64,000 nucleotides of DNA from Muraenolepis orangiensis (GCA_027704905.1 CM051001.1:27253237-27317236); one strand, 5' to 3'; shown: positions 1-22,360, counted from the first letter of the stretch. Made by a program: numbers and translations. The notes: a model not told the origin generated them from the letters alone.

Positions 1-2348
1 TTCACCCCCAGGCTGGTCTGGATGCTCCGCTGGAGGCCCACCTTAGCTGCTGGGAAGGAGGCCACAGGCCAGGCCAAACACACCTGGAGGACAGGTAGGA
101 GGAGACTGTTACCCGGGCACAGGAAGGTCCTCTGTTATTACTATATACTAAGGAGACCTAGGTTACCTGGGGACAGGTACCTACCTGCTCCTTAATGACC
201 CCTCACCCTACCTGCTCCTTAATGACCCCTCACCCTACCTGCTCCTTAATGACCCCTCACCCTACCTGCTCCTTAATGACCCCTCACCCTACCTGCTCCT
301 TAATGACCCCTCACCCCACCTGCTCCTTAATGACCCCTCACCCCACCTGCTTCTTAATGACCCCTCACCCCACCTGCTCCTTAATGAACCCTCACCCTAC
401 CTGCTCCTTAATGACCCCTCACCCCACCTGCTCCTTAATGAACCCTCACCCCACCTGCTCCTTAATGACCCCTCACCCCACCTGCTTCTTAATGAAACCT
501 CACCCTACCTGCTCCTTAAAGACTTCTAACCCCTAACTGCTCCTTTATGACCCGTCTCTGTACTGCCTAACCCCTACCTGCTCCTTAATGACCCGTCTCT
601 GTACTGTCTAACCCCTACCTGCTCCTTAATGACCCGTCTCTGTACTGTCTAACCCCTACCTGCTCCTTAATGACCCGTCTCTGTACCGTCTAACCCCTAC
701 CTGCTCCTTAATGACCCGTCTCTGTTCTGTCTAACCCCTACCTGCTCCTTAATGACTTCTTTGCAGCTCAACACTGACAAGACGAAGGAGATGGTGGTGG
801 ACTTCCGCAGGAGGAAATCTACCCCCACACCCATTTCCATCAAGGGTGTGTCCGCTGAAGTTGTTCAGGAATATAAATACCTGGGAGTTCACCTGGACAA
901 GGTCTGGGCCAAGAACTCTGAGGCTGTTTACAAGAAGGGCCAGAGCCGTCTCTACTTCCTGCGGAGGCTCCGGTCCTTCAACGTTTGTAACAAGATGCTG
1001 AATATGTTCTACCAGTCGGTGGTAGCCAGTGCCATCTTCTCAGGTGTCGTGTGCTGGGGAAGCAGGTTGAGGTCAGCAGATGCCAACAAGATCAGCAGGA
1101 TCGTCAGGAAGGCTGGCGCTGTCCTGGGGGTCCAGCTGGACTCCTTGTTGGTGGTGTCTGAGAGAAGGATGCTGCGCAAGCTGCGTAGTATCCTTGACAA
1201 CAACTCTCACCCTCTCCATCAGGTGCTGACCTCATATAGAAGCACCTTTAGCAACAGACTCATTCCACCCAGGTGCACCACAGAACGCCACAGGAAGTCC
1301 TTTCTTCCTGTGGCCATCAGTCTCTATAATTCATCTACCTCGGGTCGTGAGAGGGACAGTGGAGACTCAGTGACCTGAGGCCAACGCACTGTTATTATTA
1401 TTATTTTTTGGTCAACGCACTGTAAATCATTTCACTGTAATTTTGCACTGTAAATTCTATTTCACATGTCACTTTTTCAGTATTCATCTGAGTTATTTAT
1501 TAATATATTATTACTGCCAATTTGTACTATACGTATTGTTGTGTATTGTATATACCTACGTATTACTGTAATAATACTGTAAATTGTGCAATTCATCTAC
1601 TCATCTATCAATACACTTAGATTCATTTAGAGTTATATTTTGTTTATACTAGTTTTATTTAGTTAGTTGTTATTTAGTTTTTAGCTTAGGTATTAGTATA
1701 TTTGTGTGTGCATTTATTCCCCCTGTGTCAACTGTTGCACCTTAATTTCCCTCGGGATTAATAAAGTTTCTTGAATCTTGAATTACTCCTAACTCCTATC
1801 TTCCTGCTCCTTCAGGAGTATAAGGGGGTATAGAGGAGGATAGAGCAGACAGGGGTCATCCTCTCCATCAGAAGACGAAGGGTAGTGTTCTGACCTCTTG
1901 GCGTCCTGCGGTGCTGGTGAGGAGGACGGGTCTCCCGATGGACAGGCTGCTGGTCTTCATAGAGCCCAGACCCACCTGGACCAGAGACCCCCGGTACCTC
2001 CTCGGGGTTCGGTCCTCGGCTGGAACAAGACACACATGACTCATGAGACTTATAGCTGTGGAGGGTTTGACAGTTACCAGTAACCACAATGGGTTGAAGG
2101 AGCATGGAGTTATGGGAACAGAATGAATGACACCAGGACCAGGACCAGGACCAGGACCAGGACCAGGACAGGGACCAGGACTAGGTGTGACCAGATGCTC
2201 CAGTCTCACCTTTCTCTATGAAGTCCAGGACAGAGAAGCAGTGGATGTTTCTAGAGTTCCCTCCATCGCTCTGGAGGACGGACGAGTCGCTGGAGGTGTC
2301 CCCCTCACTGCCCCGCTTGGCCTTGTTCTTACTCTTCTTCGAGGACAT
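1..2348 (-). CDS. AFG2A: AFG2A (SPATA5) AAA ATPase, 5' end, exons 1-3 (partial)
   Basis: Three coding exons read on the minus strand: exon 1 2348-2210, exon 2 2019-1895, and exon 3 from 83 off the left edge. Exon 1 starts MSSKKSKNKAKRG, a lysine-rich start like the mammalian protein, and ends in FIEK with a GTGAGA donor. Exon 2 contains GLGSMKTSSLSIGRPVLLTS, the strongly conserved N-domain stretch, and ends at AGRQE. Exon 3 continues VCLAWPVASFPAAKVGL. Splice phases join exactly (1, then 0). The family is a double AAA-ATPase of the Cdc48/Afg2 type, acting in ribosome maturation; the ATPase domains lie outside the window. The gene is head-to-head with NUDT6, as in mammals. Intron 2 holds two minisatellites and a LINE fragment; intron 1 holds a short hexanucleotide repeat. 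Confidence 0.9.
184..525. repeat. 26-bp minisatellite in AFG2A intron 2
   Basis: About 13 tandem units of a 26-bp motif built on CCTGCTCCTTAATGACCCCT, with C/T and A/C variants. It is open in one plus-strand frame only because the unit lacks stops in that frame. Confidence 0.9.
526..752. repeat. ~41-bp minisatellite in AFG2A intron 2
   Basis: About five tandem units joining the neighbouring CCTACCTGCTCCTTAATGA motif to a CCCGTCTCTGTACTGTCTAA segment. It looks like a higher-order derivative of the adjoining 26-bp array. Confidence 0.85.
752..1790 (+). mobile_element. 5'-truncated non-LTR retrotransposon (L2/CR1-like LINE) with 3' tail
   Basis: The frame 752-1378 encodes the C-terminal part of a fish LINE reverse transcriptase: NTDKTKEMVVDFRR, EYKYLGVHL, GQSRLYFLRRLRSF, SVVASAIFSGVVCWG, then a basic C-terminus ending near ISLYNSS. 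No catalytic YxDD box is present because the copy is 5'-truncated, the usual fate of LINE insertions. The AT-rich 3' UTR runs to about 1790 and ends with AATAAAGTTTCTTGAATCTTGAA, a short-repeat tail typical of this group. It lies antisense in AFG2A intron 2. The exact clade was not resolved by eye. Confidence 0.8.
2130..2182. repeat. (GGACCA)n hexanucleotide repeat
   Basis: About eight GGACCA units in intron 1 of AFG2A, just downstream of its exon 1 donor on the minus strand. Confidence 0.85.
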
Positions 2349-2824
2349 TTTGATATTGAATTATAACAACATAATATGACTCCTTAATACAACACGTGAA
2401 ACAATCACAACATGTGTAAACATGCCGCACACTAGTAGTACACTTCCTGGTCGGAGTTCAGCGCCGCCCAGTTTACCGTAAGTAACAGAGGCGCAACAGA
2501 TCCTACTTTATAATAATCATTTAAATGCGTTTACATGATCAGTTTCATCAATATATATGATACGGAATGAAGGCCTCGGGGGATTCTTATGGTGTTTGGG
2601 AAATGAGACTGTGTTAAAATTGAAATATCACATGCAACTGATGAAATGTCTAAGTATCCATCCCTTCTATTAGAGTATTACGGTAGTTATTTAACCTTCG
2701 TGGGGCGGACTTTTACGCAACCTCGACGCACGCACGGTTACAGCGAAGATCAGTGACGGTTTTTACATTTAAAAGAAGTTTACGTGTTTAGTTAATTAAG
2801 TGTCACATCATCATCATCACCATC
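2349..2824. promoter_or_regulatory. Divergent AFG2A/NUDT6 promoter interval
   Basis: The 476 bp between the two start codons must hold both promoters. No TATA box is obvious for either gene. There is a GC-rich stretch near 2695-2750 with several CG dinucleotides. A (CATCAT)-like run lies just before the NUDT6 start. Assignment rests on gene geometry rather than on recognised binding sites. Confidence 0.6.
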
Positions 2825-13876
<11,052 letters not shown>

Positions 13877-14174
13877 CCTAGCCTAGGACGCTAACTCGGG
13901 CTAGCATGTCAAGCCACGCGAGCAGACGATCTTGAATATGACCCATGATACTTGAAGTGTATTTATTTATGGATAATTAATAATCGTTGGTTAGACTATT
14001 TCGACGATGTTTTAAATCTGCATTCACGCATGGACGTTACACTGTGACCACGCCCCCTCTGGGAGAACGCTGGGTATTGCAGCGGCTGTTTTTGATTGGC
14101 TGATATTCTTGCCAGGTGACGTCATACTTGAGCCGTTCTGGTTGGTCAACCAGACCAAATATATTGGATTTTCA

Positions 14175-14180
14175 TTTATT
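14175..14180 (-). promoter_or_regulatory. Candidate FGF2 polyadenylation signal
   Basis: AATAAA on the minus strand about 760 nt past the FGF2 stop. A second candidate lies near 13962. If used, the FGF2 3' UTR would overlap the NUDT6 3' UTR in antisense. Confidence 0.4.
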
Positions 14181-14390
14181 AAGAAAAATGTAGCGACGGA
14201 ATAACTTATCGCACAGAAAGCTGAAGGGTAAATGCTGCTAAAGATCTTGCTGAAGAAAATGTTATGGTGAACCTCACTTATTTATATAATGTTTTTTCAG
14301 AATATGATTTTAATGAAAGGTGTCATAATATTAAGACGTGTTAAGAGGACATTTGATATTACTGTTACCACTTTGTTTTCTGTTTTTGAC

Positions 14391-14396
14391 ATTAAA
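14391..14396 (+). promoter_or_regulatory. Candidate NUDT6 polyadenylation signal
   Basis: ATTAAA, about 515 nt past the NUDT6 stop. No AATAAA occurs earlier on this strand in the 3' flank, so this is the best visible candidate. Confidence 0.4.
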
Positions 14397-14639
14397 ACAA
14401 TAGACTGGAACTACAAACTAAAGACTTGTATCCCTCCTCCTGAAGTAACACGGTAATATATCTGGGTGGCAGCATGTCCTCTATCAAGTCTTAAAGACTC
14501 TAAATGCTAACCACAGCAGCTAACCCAGCCGGTCGTAGCTTTGCGGCTAGAGAACCGTGCTAATGTTCAGAAACAATCTGCTTTCCTTCCACCTGCAGTA
14601 ACAGACAGCCGTACTGGGAGGCTCTGGGACATTTAGTCT

Positions 14640-14800
14640 GTAAGTCTTCAAGTGTCCCTTTAAATGTGGAGTCGTGCTGCTTTAAGTATTGAAGTGTCCC
14701 TTTAAATGTGGAGCCGTGCTGCTTTTAAGTCTTCGAGTGTCCCTTTAAATGTGGAGCCGTGCTGCTTTAAGTCTTCGAGTGTCCCTTTAAATGTGGAGCC
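14640..14800. repeat. ~40-bp minisatellite between NUDT6 and FGF2
   Basis: Four units of GTGTCCCTTTAAATGTGGAG followed by CCGTGCTGCTTTAAGTCTTC. It would lie within the FGF2 3' UTR on the minus strand if the distal polyA signal is used. Confidence 0.85.
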
Positions 14801-14936
14801 GCTTGGTAGCCTACAGCCCGTAATGGAACTACTCCTAGCTACCTTGTCTTGATTCTATTGTGCCTTCACCTCCTCATCGTTACGCCTATGAACATCGGAA
14901 GTTCCGGCTCTGGCCTCGCTGGACCAGATCTCCGGA

Positions 14937-17900
14937 CTAAGACCTGGCGGACATGGGGAGGAACAGGATGGCCTTCTGGCCCGGGCTGGTCTTGGTCCCG
15001 GTCTTGTACTGTCCCGAGCGCTGCAGCGCTACGTACATCTCGGGGTACTTCTTGGAGCGGTACGTGTTGTAGTTGTTACTCTCCAGACGCTCCAGAAAGT
15101 AGCACTCATCTGTCGCACGCCTCTGTGGAGAGAGAGGGAGTGAGGGGGAGGAGAGAGACAAAAGGGGGAGGATGAAGAAAGACGGGAGCGAGAGAGAGGG
15201 GGAGAGACAGATGGGGGGGGGGAGAGACAGAAGAATTCAAGAGATTGATCACACTTTAAGGTAAAGGGTAAAAGTGCAGTAGAGTCAGACAATGCGGCCG
15301 TTGTTCCATCACTAATCCCCCGTTTCCTGCTTGGCTCCAGAGCACTGCCGGCTCCACCACTTGTTGTTGGAAACTTTGGGAATCAAACTTCTTGTTTTAC
15401 CGACCGGCGTCACTGACCGCTGAGTGTCTCCCGCCAGGCCACCAAGGACCTGTCGGTGACAAGGTGTGGGAAATGTTTGGTGCTCCTACTAGCCACCTGC
15501 TAAAGGAACAGCATGGTGCTCTTACTAGCCACCTGCTAAAGGAATAGCATGGTGCTCCTACTAGCCACCTGCTAAAAGATTAGCATGGTTGTCCTACTAG
15601 CCACCTGCTAAAGGAATAGCATGGTGCTCCTACTAGCCACCTGCTCACGGAATATCATGGTGCTCCAACTAGCCATCTGCTAAAGGAATAGCGTGGTGCT
15701 CTAACTAGCCACCTGCTAAAGGATTAGCATGGTGCTACTACTAGCCTCCTGCTTAAGGAATAGCATGGTGCTCCTACTAGCCACCTGCTAAAGGAATAGC
15801 ATGGTGCTCCTATGTAGCTAAGGTAGCTTCACTGCTAAGAACACAGTTGAGAATCTTTTTAGGCGTTCAGCATATGCTGTGATAGGGTTGCAGACGCTGG
15901 GGTTTGAACCAACATCCTCCCTGACCACCAGAAGACGACCCCGCATCGCTAAACAGTAAACTACACATCGTCACGCCGACGTGATGTTGAAGTCATTCCT
16001 CAGAGGTCAAGGGTCAGTGTTTGGTCACTCGGGGGTCTGTTCAAAGTCCACATTAACATAATAGTTTATACTGCTGTTTTGTCTCTGGGTTTCCTCTGGA
16101 AATGACACAAGAGACCTTTAGTTTGTTTAGGAGACAATAGTTTGTCAAACAGAGGGAAACTTCTTCACAGTAAACAGTGTGACCATGATCTGTTACTGGT
16201 ACTACACAGTATACTCTATACTAAACAACCTAACCTAACACAAAGATCCTCAAATGTATGGATTATACAACAGATCATAAACCAGTGATGGGCCTAGAAC
16301 TGAAAATCTATACTAAATTATAACCATTAAAATTGACTTGAGTAAAAGCGAAAATCTAACTGTAAAAAAGCTCTTTGCTAATACTTCATACTGATAATAT
16401 TTTTGGGGTGTGTGGGCTAGTGCAGAATAATGAAAAATAGCCCTTCAAGGATACATGGACCCACAACTAGCCAAATGTGGAAAAGGAGAGGTTCTATTGG
16501 AGAGGAGGTGGAGGTCCTCTGTGTGTGAACTGGGATTCAGTAGCCCAGGAGATGTGATGAATCACCTCTGGTCTCTGTGTGTTGCTGGGTGTTAGCCGTC
16601 CCGTCCAGCGAGAGGGTCTCTGGTGAGTGTGGCCTCAGTGCTACCTCCACAACCATCGCTACGCTACACACCACTCACAACACACTCTCTCTCTCTCTCT
16701 TCACAGTGGAAAACAACGGGTGTCCTTGTCGAATTCCTGAGTCCCTGAGTCCAGTCGGGGTAATTATCGCTCTACGGTTGAAGTCTCAGAGGGGTCAAGA
16801 GGGGTCCAGGTTTGACAACAGGCACTCAGAAGAGCCAGGGAGACCAAAGCCCATATCAGGAGAGACAACAAGCACTGGTTCCAAATCCAAAGTCAAACAA
16901 ACACACATTCTACAAAAGCATATCGACTGCTAGACTTCTGTCTGGTGCAGATCCCGAGTGCTGATTGGTCTGTCCACTTTATGGGTATGGAAAGTCTGTT
17001 TCAAGACCAAGATCGTAAGCGAGATCAGGAAGATCCCACGGGGCTAAAGGTCCCCACCCTTGCTTCCTAAATCCTGCTCCTCCTTGCCCGTCGAATCGGC
17101 TTCACACCGAGGACGGACTGTTTATCGCACACAGTGCTTTAACTGTGACGACTTCATTGGATGTGTCACTGCAGAGTCACTCCCCATCTTCCACCGCAGG
17201 CTGAAAACTCATCTATTCAGGACACACTTCCCGGATCTTTCCTCGTAGCGCTAAGTCAATTAAGTCAGTCAAAAGTAGATTACATATTATAGATAGGTAC
17301 TGTATATATTGTTCTAGATATTGTTGCATATTGTTTGCCAACTTATTGTACTTTTTCCCTTACACTTTTGCCTGAATTATTGTACTTCTACCTGAGCACT
17401 GGTTCAGTTCTTGGAGACTTGTTAGAAATTAAATGCACTTTTGACTTCTGGTCACGAGATGTTCTCTTACCTTCCTTTGTTGAAGTCGCTTTGGATAAAA
17501 GCGTCTGCTAAATGACTGTAATGTAATGTAATGTCGCTAAAGCCAGTCTGGTTGTCAAGGCTGTGATTGGTCGAGATCATCCGTCTCATCTCCTCCGCTC
17601 CGTTGGGACGTACCCACGTCTCCTCAGTGGGCGGGTCCTTTAGGACTTGAACATGTTGTGACCCTTTGAACAAACACCCTTTAATCTACTGGTGACTCCC
17701 AGTGCCCCCACAGACCAGTCATTGGCCAGTGGGTAGGAGTTAGACATCTGTTAAAGTCAGACAACCTCTCACTGAACACCTACAGATACACTGGTTTCAC
17801 AGCACTAGGACGGAGCTGCTTTGTGCAGCTGTTTGTCTGTAGCTTCTGTAGCTTCTCATTAGCGGACTGAAGGAACCACCAGGCCACATCAGGCACTGGC

Positions 17901-20900
17901 CCTTCACGCTCCCAGAGCACTAAGAAACAGACCGAGACCTGCTGCATATCAGCCACTAGCAGACCTCTCTGGAGCCTAGCTCTAGATCCTAGGTCTAGAT
18001 CCTCAGTGGTTGGAAGGAGAGCTCTACTGTCTTTTAAACAGTAGCCAGAGGGTAGTATCTCAGGAGGTAGAGCGGGCCAAGACAAGATCGCTGGTGCGAT
18101 TCCCCGGCTCCTCCTGGCCAAGTGTGGAGGTGTCCCTGAGCAAGACACCCTAACTGCTCCTGACCAGCTGGCTGTCTCCTTGAGGTGGATGAATGGGTGA
18201 ATGAATGGGTGAATGAATGTGTGTGTGAATGTGTGTTTTTGTTTTTGGGAAGAATCTGAAAAGACTGACTCCATGGGAACAAATATCACACAATATGAGA
18301 GTAAAATGAGGACATTGTTTCATCATCATCATCAGGAGGAGGAGGAGCAGGAGGAGGGGGAGGGAGAGCGGGAGGAGGAGCAGGAGGAGGGGGAGGGAGA
18401 GCGGGAGGAGGAGCAGGAGGAGGGGGAGGGAGAGCGGGAGGAGGAGCAGGAGGAGGGGGAGGGAGAGCGGAGGAGGAGCAGGAGGAGGGGGAGGGAGAGC
18501 GGGAGGAGGAGCAGGAGGAGGGGGAGGGAGAGCGGGAGGAGGAGCAGGAGGAGGGGGAGGGAGAGCGGGAGGAGGAGCAGGAGGAGGGGAGGGAGAGCGG
18601 GAGGAGGAGCAGGAGGAGGGGGAGGGAGAGCGGGAGGAGGAGCAGGAGGAGGGGAGGGAGAGCGGAGGAGGAGCAGGAGGAGGGGGAGGGAGAGCGGGAG
18701 GAGGAGCAGGAGGAGGGGGAGGGAGAGCGGTAGGAGGAGCAGGAGGAGGGGGAGGGAGAGCGGGGGAGGAGCAGGAGGAGGGGGAGGGAGAGCGGGAGGA
18801 GGAGCAGGAGGAGGGGGAGGGAGAGCGGGAGGAGGAGCAGGAGGAGGGGGAGGGAGAGGGGAGGAGGAGCAGGAGGAGGGGGAGGGAGAGCGGGAGGAGG
18901 AGCAGGAGGAGGGGAGGGAGAGCGGGAGGAGGAGCAGGAGGAGGGGAGGGAGAGCGGGAGGAGGAGCAGGAGGAGGGGGAGGGAGAGCGGGAGGAGGAGC
19001 AGGAGGAGGGGAGGGAGAGCGGGAGGAGGAGCAGGAGGAGGGGGAGGGAGAGCGGGAGGAGGAGGAGGAGGGGGAGGAGAGCGGGAGGAGGAGCAGGAGG
19101 AGGGGGAGGGAGAGCGGGAGGAGGAGCAGGAGGAGGGGAGGGAGAGCGGTAGGAGGAGCAGGTGGAGGGGGAGGGAGAGCGGTAGGAGGAGCAGGTGGAG
19201 GGAGGAACAGGAGGAGGAGGAGGAGAAAGAGTAAGAGGAGCAGGAGGAGGTGGAGGAGGAGCAGGAGGAGGGAAGGGCAGCAGGAGTAGCAGGAATATGA
19301 ACAGGAGGGAGAAGGAGCCAGCAGCAGAAGCAGGAGGAGTTACTCACCGCTCCGAACAGCCTCCCGTCCCGGTTCATGGCCAGGTAGCGGTTAGCCGCCA
19401 CCCCCTTGATGACCACCTCCCCGACGGATGTGGCCTGGAGCTGCAGCTTGACTGGGGACCAGAAACACACCGCTAGTTAGCACCTAGCCACGTGTAGTGA
19501 CATTATTATGATTTTTTATTTTGAATTCAAACTTTATTTATCACCGGGTCGGTCTCGTGGAGAAGAAACGTCTCTTTTACTAGAGACCCGATCGTGTCAG
19601 CGGCAGAATACAATGAAACACAGTGAAACAGATCACACACAACACCAAAGACAGTTATCAGCACCGATCCGCAGGTACCGATTGCTCTACAGTCGATGGT
19701 TATTGGTCGGCTGATGGATAAATGCACCCAGTCCACCTCTACGGACGACAGCTTCGACAGCTGTTAAGATGTAATGAACACCAACAGGAGCCGAATGAAC
19801 CGGTTGAAACTGGTTTAGGACTCAGAGCCTGGCTCGGTCCGGGAGGTACCGGTCCGGGAGGTACCGGTCCGGGAGGTACCGGTCCAGGACAGACGCTTCA
19901 TTCCATCTTCCCTGAGAGTGGAGACAATCTCTGTTCTGTGAACTCTGAGGTATTCTTCACTGGGCTCCCGGCCCAAAAGCCTTCCCTCTACAGACCCAGA
20001 GAGTTGATCATAAAGATAAAACTCCACCCTGGTCTTCTAACACATGAGGCAGCGTTTACTGATCAGATCCAAGCCTCTTTCTGCTACCTGAGGTCAGCGA
20101 GGACGTCTGGGGGTTATCGCTCAAAGACATGGCTTTGGGCTTTCAGATTTCTCCAATCAAATGAAATTCACACACTTAAATTAAACAGTTGGTCTGTTTA
20201 ACTGAACCCCTGAAACATGTCTGACCGTTTCCCCTTTGACTGACAACACCAACATTGTGCTGAAGAGCAGCATGCCTTCCCCTGACTCCAGGTCAAAGGT
20301 GAAGAGAGGGAGGTAAGAGTGTGAAGATATAGCAGCTCCCCTCTCAGTTAACAACTCACACAGTCATGGACCGGGGGCTTGGACCCCCAAGGACTTTGGG
20401 GGGGGTCTTTCTAATTAATTTCTAAAAGACCCTGAATCCTTCCTGGTAGTGACGCAGGCAGGGAGTCTCTCTGCAGGACGAGACATAAACACTCCAAAAC
20501 AAGCAGCACTAGTTGTAGTGTAGTGTAGTGTAGTGAGCTAGTGTGTGCACAGCCTTCCCACCGTACCTGAGGAAAGGGAGGACAGCTATGAGCAGAGCCC
20601 TTTTTTGTGAATGGCGAAGACTTAAGTGGACATAAACGCACACACTGTAATGATCCAGAGGACCTGCTTCACAGGAAGGTATTCTCCAGAGGCACCACCA
20701 GAGCCTCGGGGAGGCAGTAAGGGTGAGACTTCCTGGTTCAATATTTGGCGGAAAAAGCAGCATAGAGAGGCATTGTGTGGAGGGCTGGGAGTCCCGGGTC
20801 TGGCAGTACTTACCCAGGGCTAACGTGTGTGTGGCTAGCGGAGAGCCGTCTGGCAGCACTTACTGTGGGGGTTGTTCTTGTCCCGGACGCCGTCCACGCG

Positions 20901-21041
20901 GCCCTCAGAGGTGAGGCGGAGGAAGAAGCCTCCGTTCTTGCAGTACAGCCTCTTGGGCTCCCTGAAGTTGGCCGAAGGAAAGCCGCTGTCGCTACCGTCG
21001 TCCGGCGAGGCGGGAAGAGTGGTGATTTGTCCCGTGGCCAT
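14937..21041 (-). CDS. FGF2: FGF2 basic fibroblast growth factor
   Basis: Three coding exons on the minus strand: 21041-20864 (178 nt), 19451-19348 (104 nt) and 15122-14937 (186 nt). Phases join exactly to give 155 aa, identical in length to the 18-kDa mammalian form. Exon 1 begins MATGQITTLP and has PKRLYCKNGGFFLRL. Exon 2 has KLQLQATS and GVAANRYLAMNRDGRLFGA. Exon 3 has TDECYFLERLESNNYNTYRS, YVALQRSGQYKTG and PGQKAILFLPMSARS. Together these are the beta-trefoil core plus the C-terminal heparin-binding loop. There is no signal peptide, as expected for this unconventionally secreted ligand of FGFR/heparan sulphate. An in-frame ATG 38 codons upstream (21155) leaves room for a longer isoform. 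Introns carry a SINE, a LINE end and large minisatellites. NUDT6 is convergent on the opposite strand. Confidence 0.97.
15480..15815. repeat. 36-bp minisatellite, FGF2 intron 2
   Basis: About nine units of the same CTCCTACTAGCCACCTGCTA family seen at 12026-12405, here in the intron of the neighbouring gene and in the same plus-strand orientation. Confidence 0.9.
15816..17049. other. FGF2 intron 2, mostly unrecognised
   Basis: No gene seen. 15870-15960 contains a GGTTTGAACC box with partial tRNA-like character, probably a SINE relic. A short (CT)n lies at about 16682-16700. Confidence 0.4.
17050..17535 (+). mobile_element. LINE 3' end (L2-like) with (TAATG)n tail
   Basis: The frame ending near 17248 reads LPIFHRRLKTHLFRTHFPDL, the typical C-terminal end of fish L2/CR1 ORF2 proteins. 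It is followed by a 3' UTR ending in CGCTTTGGATAAAAGCGTCT and a TAATG tail, a hallmark 3' end of this LINE group. 5'-truncated. Confidence 0.75.
18035..18235 (+). mobile_element. tRNA-derived SINE fragment
   Basis: GTAGTATCTCAGGAGGTAGAGCGGG resembles a tRNA-type A-box region and GGTGCGATTCC the B box. This is followed by the GTCCCTGAGCAAGACACC body common to fish SINEs and a (GAATGGGT)n-like tail. A relative occurs in IL21 intron 5 at about 57370-57465. Confidence 0.7.
18335..19270. repeat. GGAGGAGCAGGAGGAGGGGG minisatellite, FGF2 intron 2
   Basis: Over 900 bp of purine-only repeats of about 26 bp (GGGAGAGCGGGAGGAGGAGC core), ending about 80 bp from the FGF2 exon 2 donor. The 358- and 394-codon open frames across it are repeat translations. 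Confidence 0.97.
19515..19735 (-). mobile_element. Probable LINE 3' end in FGF2 intron 1
   Basis: On the minus strand this short fragment ends in GATAAATAAAGTTTGAATTC, resembling the 3' UTR of a fish non-LTR element. No coding domain is left. Confidence 0.4.
19736..20863. other. FGF2 intron 1 remainder
   Basis: A triplicated GGAGGTACCGGTCCG motif lies at 19850-19885 and a (TAGTG)n run at about 20515-20533. No exon or element was otherwise recognised. Confidence 0.4.
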
Positions 21042-21480
21042 CGCCTCCTCCTCCTCCTGCTTCTCCTCCTCCTCTCGCTTCTCTTCTGCCTGCGTCTCCT
21101 TCTTACCCTCCCAGCAGAGCGGGGAGCCCCGCGCTGGCCTCCCACCACCTCCCACTAACTCACTAACCCTCCCCCCTCCTCCTCCTCCTCTCTCCCTTCA
21201 CGGAGCACAGGACCTGGCTCTACTTAACCTCCCGGGGATCAGCTGACGCAGAGGAGACGCTTCAGGAGAACCCTCCCCCATTTCCTGGGAGATAAAGCTC
21301 CTCTCCCACAGCCTGCTGGTTCTGGGTCTAGAAGGGGTCCCGGTCGATCCTGTGAGTGTGGACTCCTGATCTCCACTGCTGAGAGCCACTGCTCTACCCG
21401 TCGTTCTGCTAGTTTAATAAAGGAGGACAGCTGGATCATAGAGATCTGGCTTTCCCTGCAGGGCCTCTTGGAGTGCACAC
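21042..21480 (-). promoter_or_regulatory. FGF2 5' leader and proximal promoter region
   Basis: GC-rich and purine-rich on the transcribed strand, with no TATA box seen. The reading frame of FGF2 stays open upstream to an ATG at 21155. Confidence 0.45.
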
Positions 21481-21485
21481 ACTCA

Positions 21486-21487
<2 letters not shown>

Positions 21488-21516
<29 letters not shown>
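21488..21516. repeat. (CA)n microsatellite
   Basis: About 14 CA units upstream of FGF2. Confidence 0.9.
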
Positions 21517-21519
<3 letters not shown>

Positions 21520-21535
21520 TGTACCAACGGACAGG

Positions 21536-21652
21536 ACAAGGAGAGGTGAGAGGAGGATAGGGGAGAGGTGAGAGGGGGATAGGGGAGAGGTGAGAGGGGG
21601 ATAGGGGAGAGGTGGAGAGGAGGAGAGGTGAGAGGGGAGGATAGGGGAGCTC
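21536..21652. repeat. GAGAGGTGAGAGGGGGATAG short minisatellite
   Basis: About five imperfect units of GGAGAGGTGAGAGGGGGATA. Confidence 0.8.
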
Positions 21653-21889
21653 GGAGGGGACCGCTGGATCTGCGTCACTCGGTCACTTGGGAGCTCAGAC
21701 GCTAAGTGTGAACAGCACACTTAGCTGACACGCTGTGACTCAGAAGGGAAAAGCAGCTCAGAACTTCTCTGAGGGTTGAACTGCAAACTGTTATAAAAAA
21801 AAGTGACACTGTTTACGAGGATGTGAACGATTAGCCCAGAGTTCAGCCTAAAGAACCACATCTAAAAGGACATCACACTCCAATGCCGG

Positions 21890-22360
21890 TTGGAGACAAC
21901 GTGTCCCGATGGGTCCTGAGGTCCCGGGTTCTGTTCTGTACTGTATGGGTTCCAGAGGGCCCGGGTTCTGTACTGTATAGGTCCTGAGGGCCCGGGTTCT
22001 GTACTGTACTGTATGGGTCCTGAGGGCCCGGGTTCTGTACTGTATGGGTCCTGAGGGCCCGGGTTCTGTACTGTACTGTATGGGTCCTGAGGGCCCGGGT
22101 TCTGTACTGTATGCGTACTGAGGGCCCGGGTTCTGTACTGTACGGGTCCCGACGGCCCGGGTTCTGTACTGTACTGTACTGTATGGGTCCTGAGGGCCCG
22201 GGTTCTGTTCTGTACTATATGGGTCCTGAGGGCCCGGGTTCTGTTCTGTATGGGTCCTGAGGGCCCGGATTCTGTACTGTACTGTATGCGTCCTGAGGGC
22301 CTGGGTTCTGTACTGTATGCGTCCTGAGGGCCCGGGTTCTGTACTGTACTGTATGGGTCT
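21890..22360. repeat. GGGTCCTGAGGGCCCGGGTT minisatellite between FGF2 and BBS12
   Basis: About 14 units of GGGTCCTGAGGGCCCGGGTT plus a variable (CTGTACTGTA) spacer. Each unit contains the palindrome GGGCCC. The FGF2-BBS12 intergenic DNA on either side (21653-21889, 22361-23435) holds an (ATT)n run at 22640-22663 and nothing else recognised. Confidence 0.9.

Noticed and set aside
12..94. Plus-strand exon-like segment with AG before and GT after
   Set aside because: The minus strand reads VCLAWPVASFPAAKVGL with an acceptor at 84-85 and continues AFG2A exon 2 in phase, so the real exon is on the opposite strand.
2127..2366. Plus-strand 79-codon frame across the AFG2A start
   Set aside because: It is the antisense of AFG2A exon 1 plus a hexanucleotide repeat.
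15870..15960. tRNA-like segment (GGTTTGAACC box)
   Set aside because: No complete cloverleaf or matching acceptor stem could be drawn; a SINE relic is likelier.
18213..19470. 358- and 394-codon open frames over FGF2 intron 2
   Set aside because: Purine minisatellite translated in all phases; only the FGF2 exon 2 part (19348-19451) is real coding sequence.
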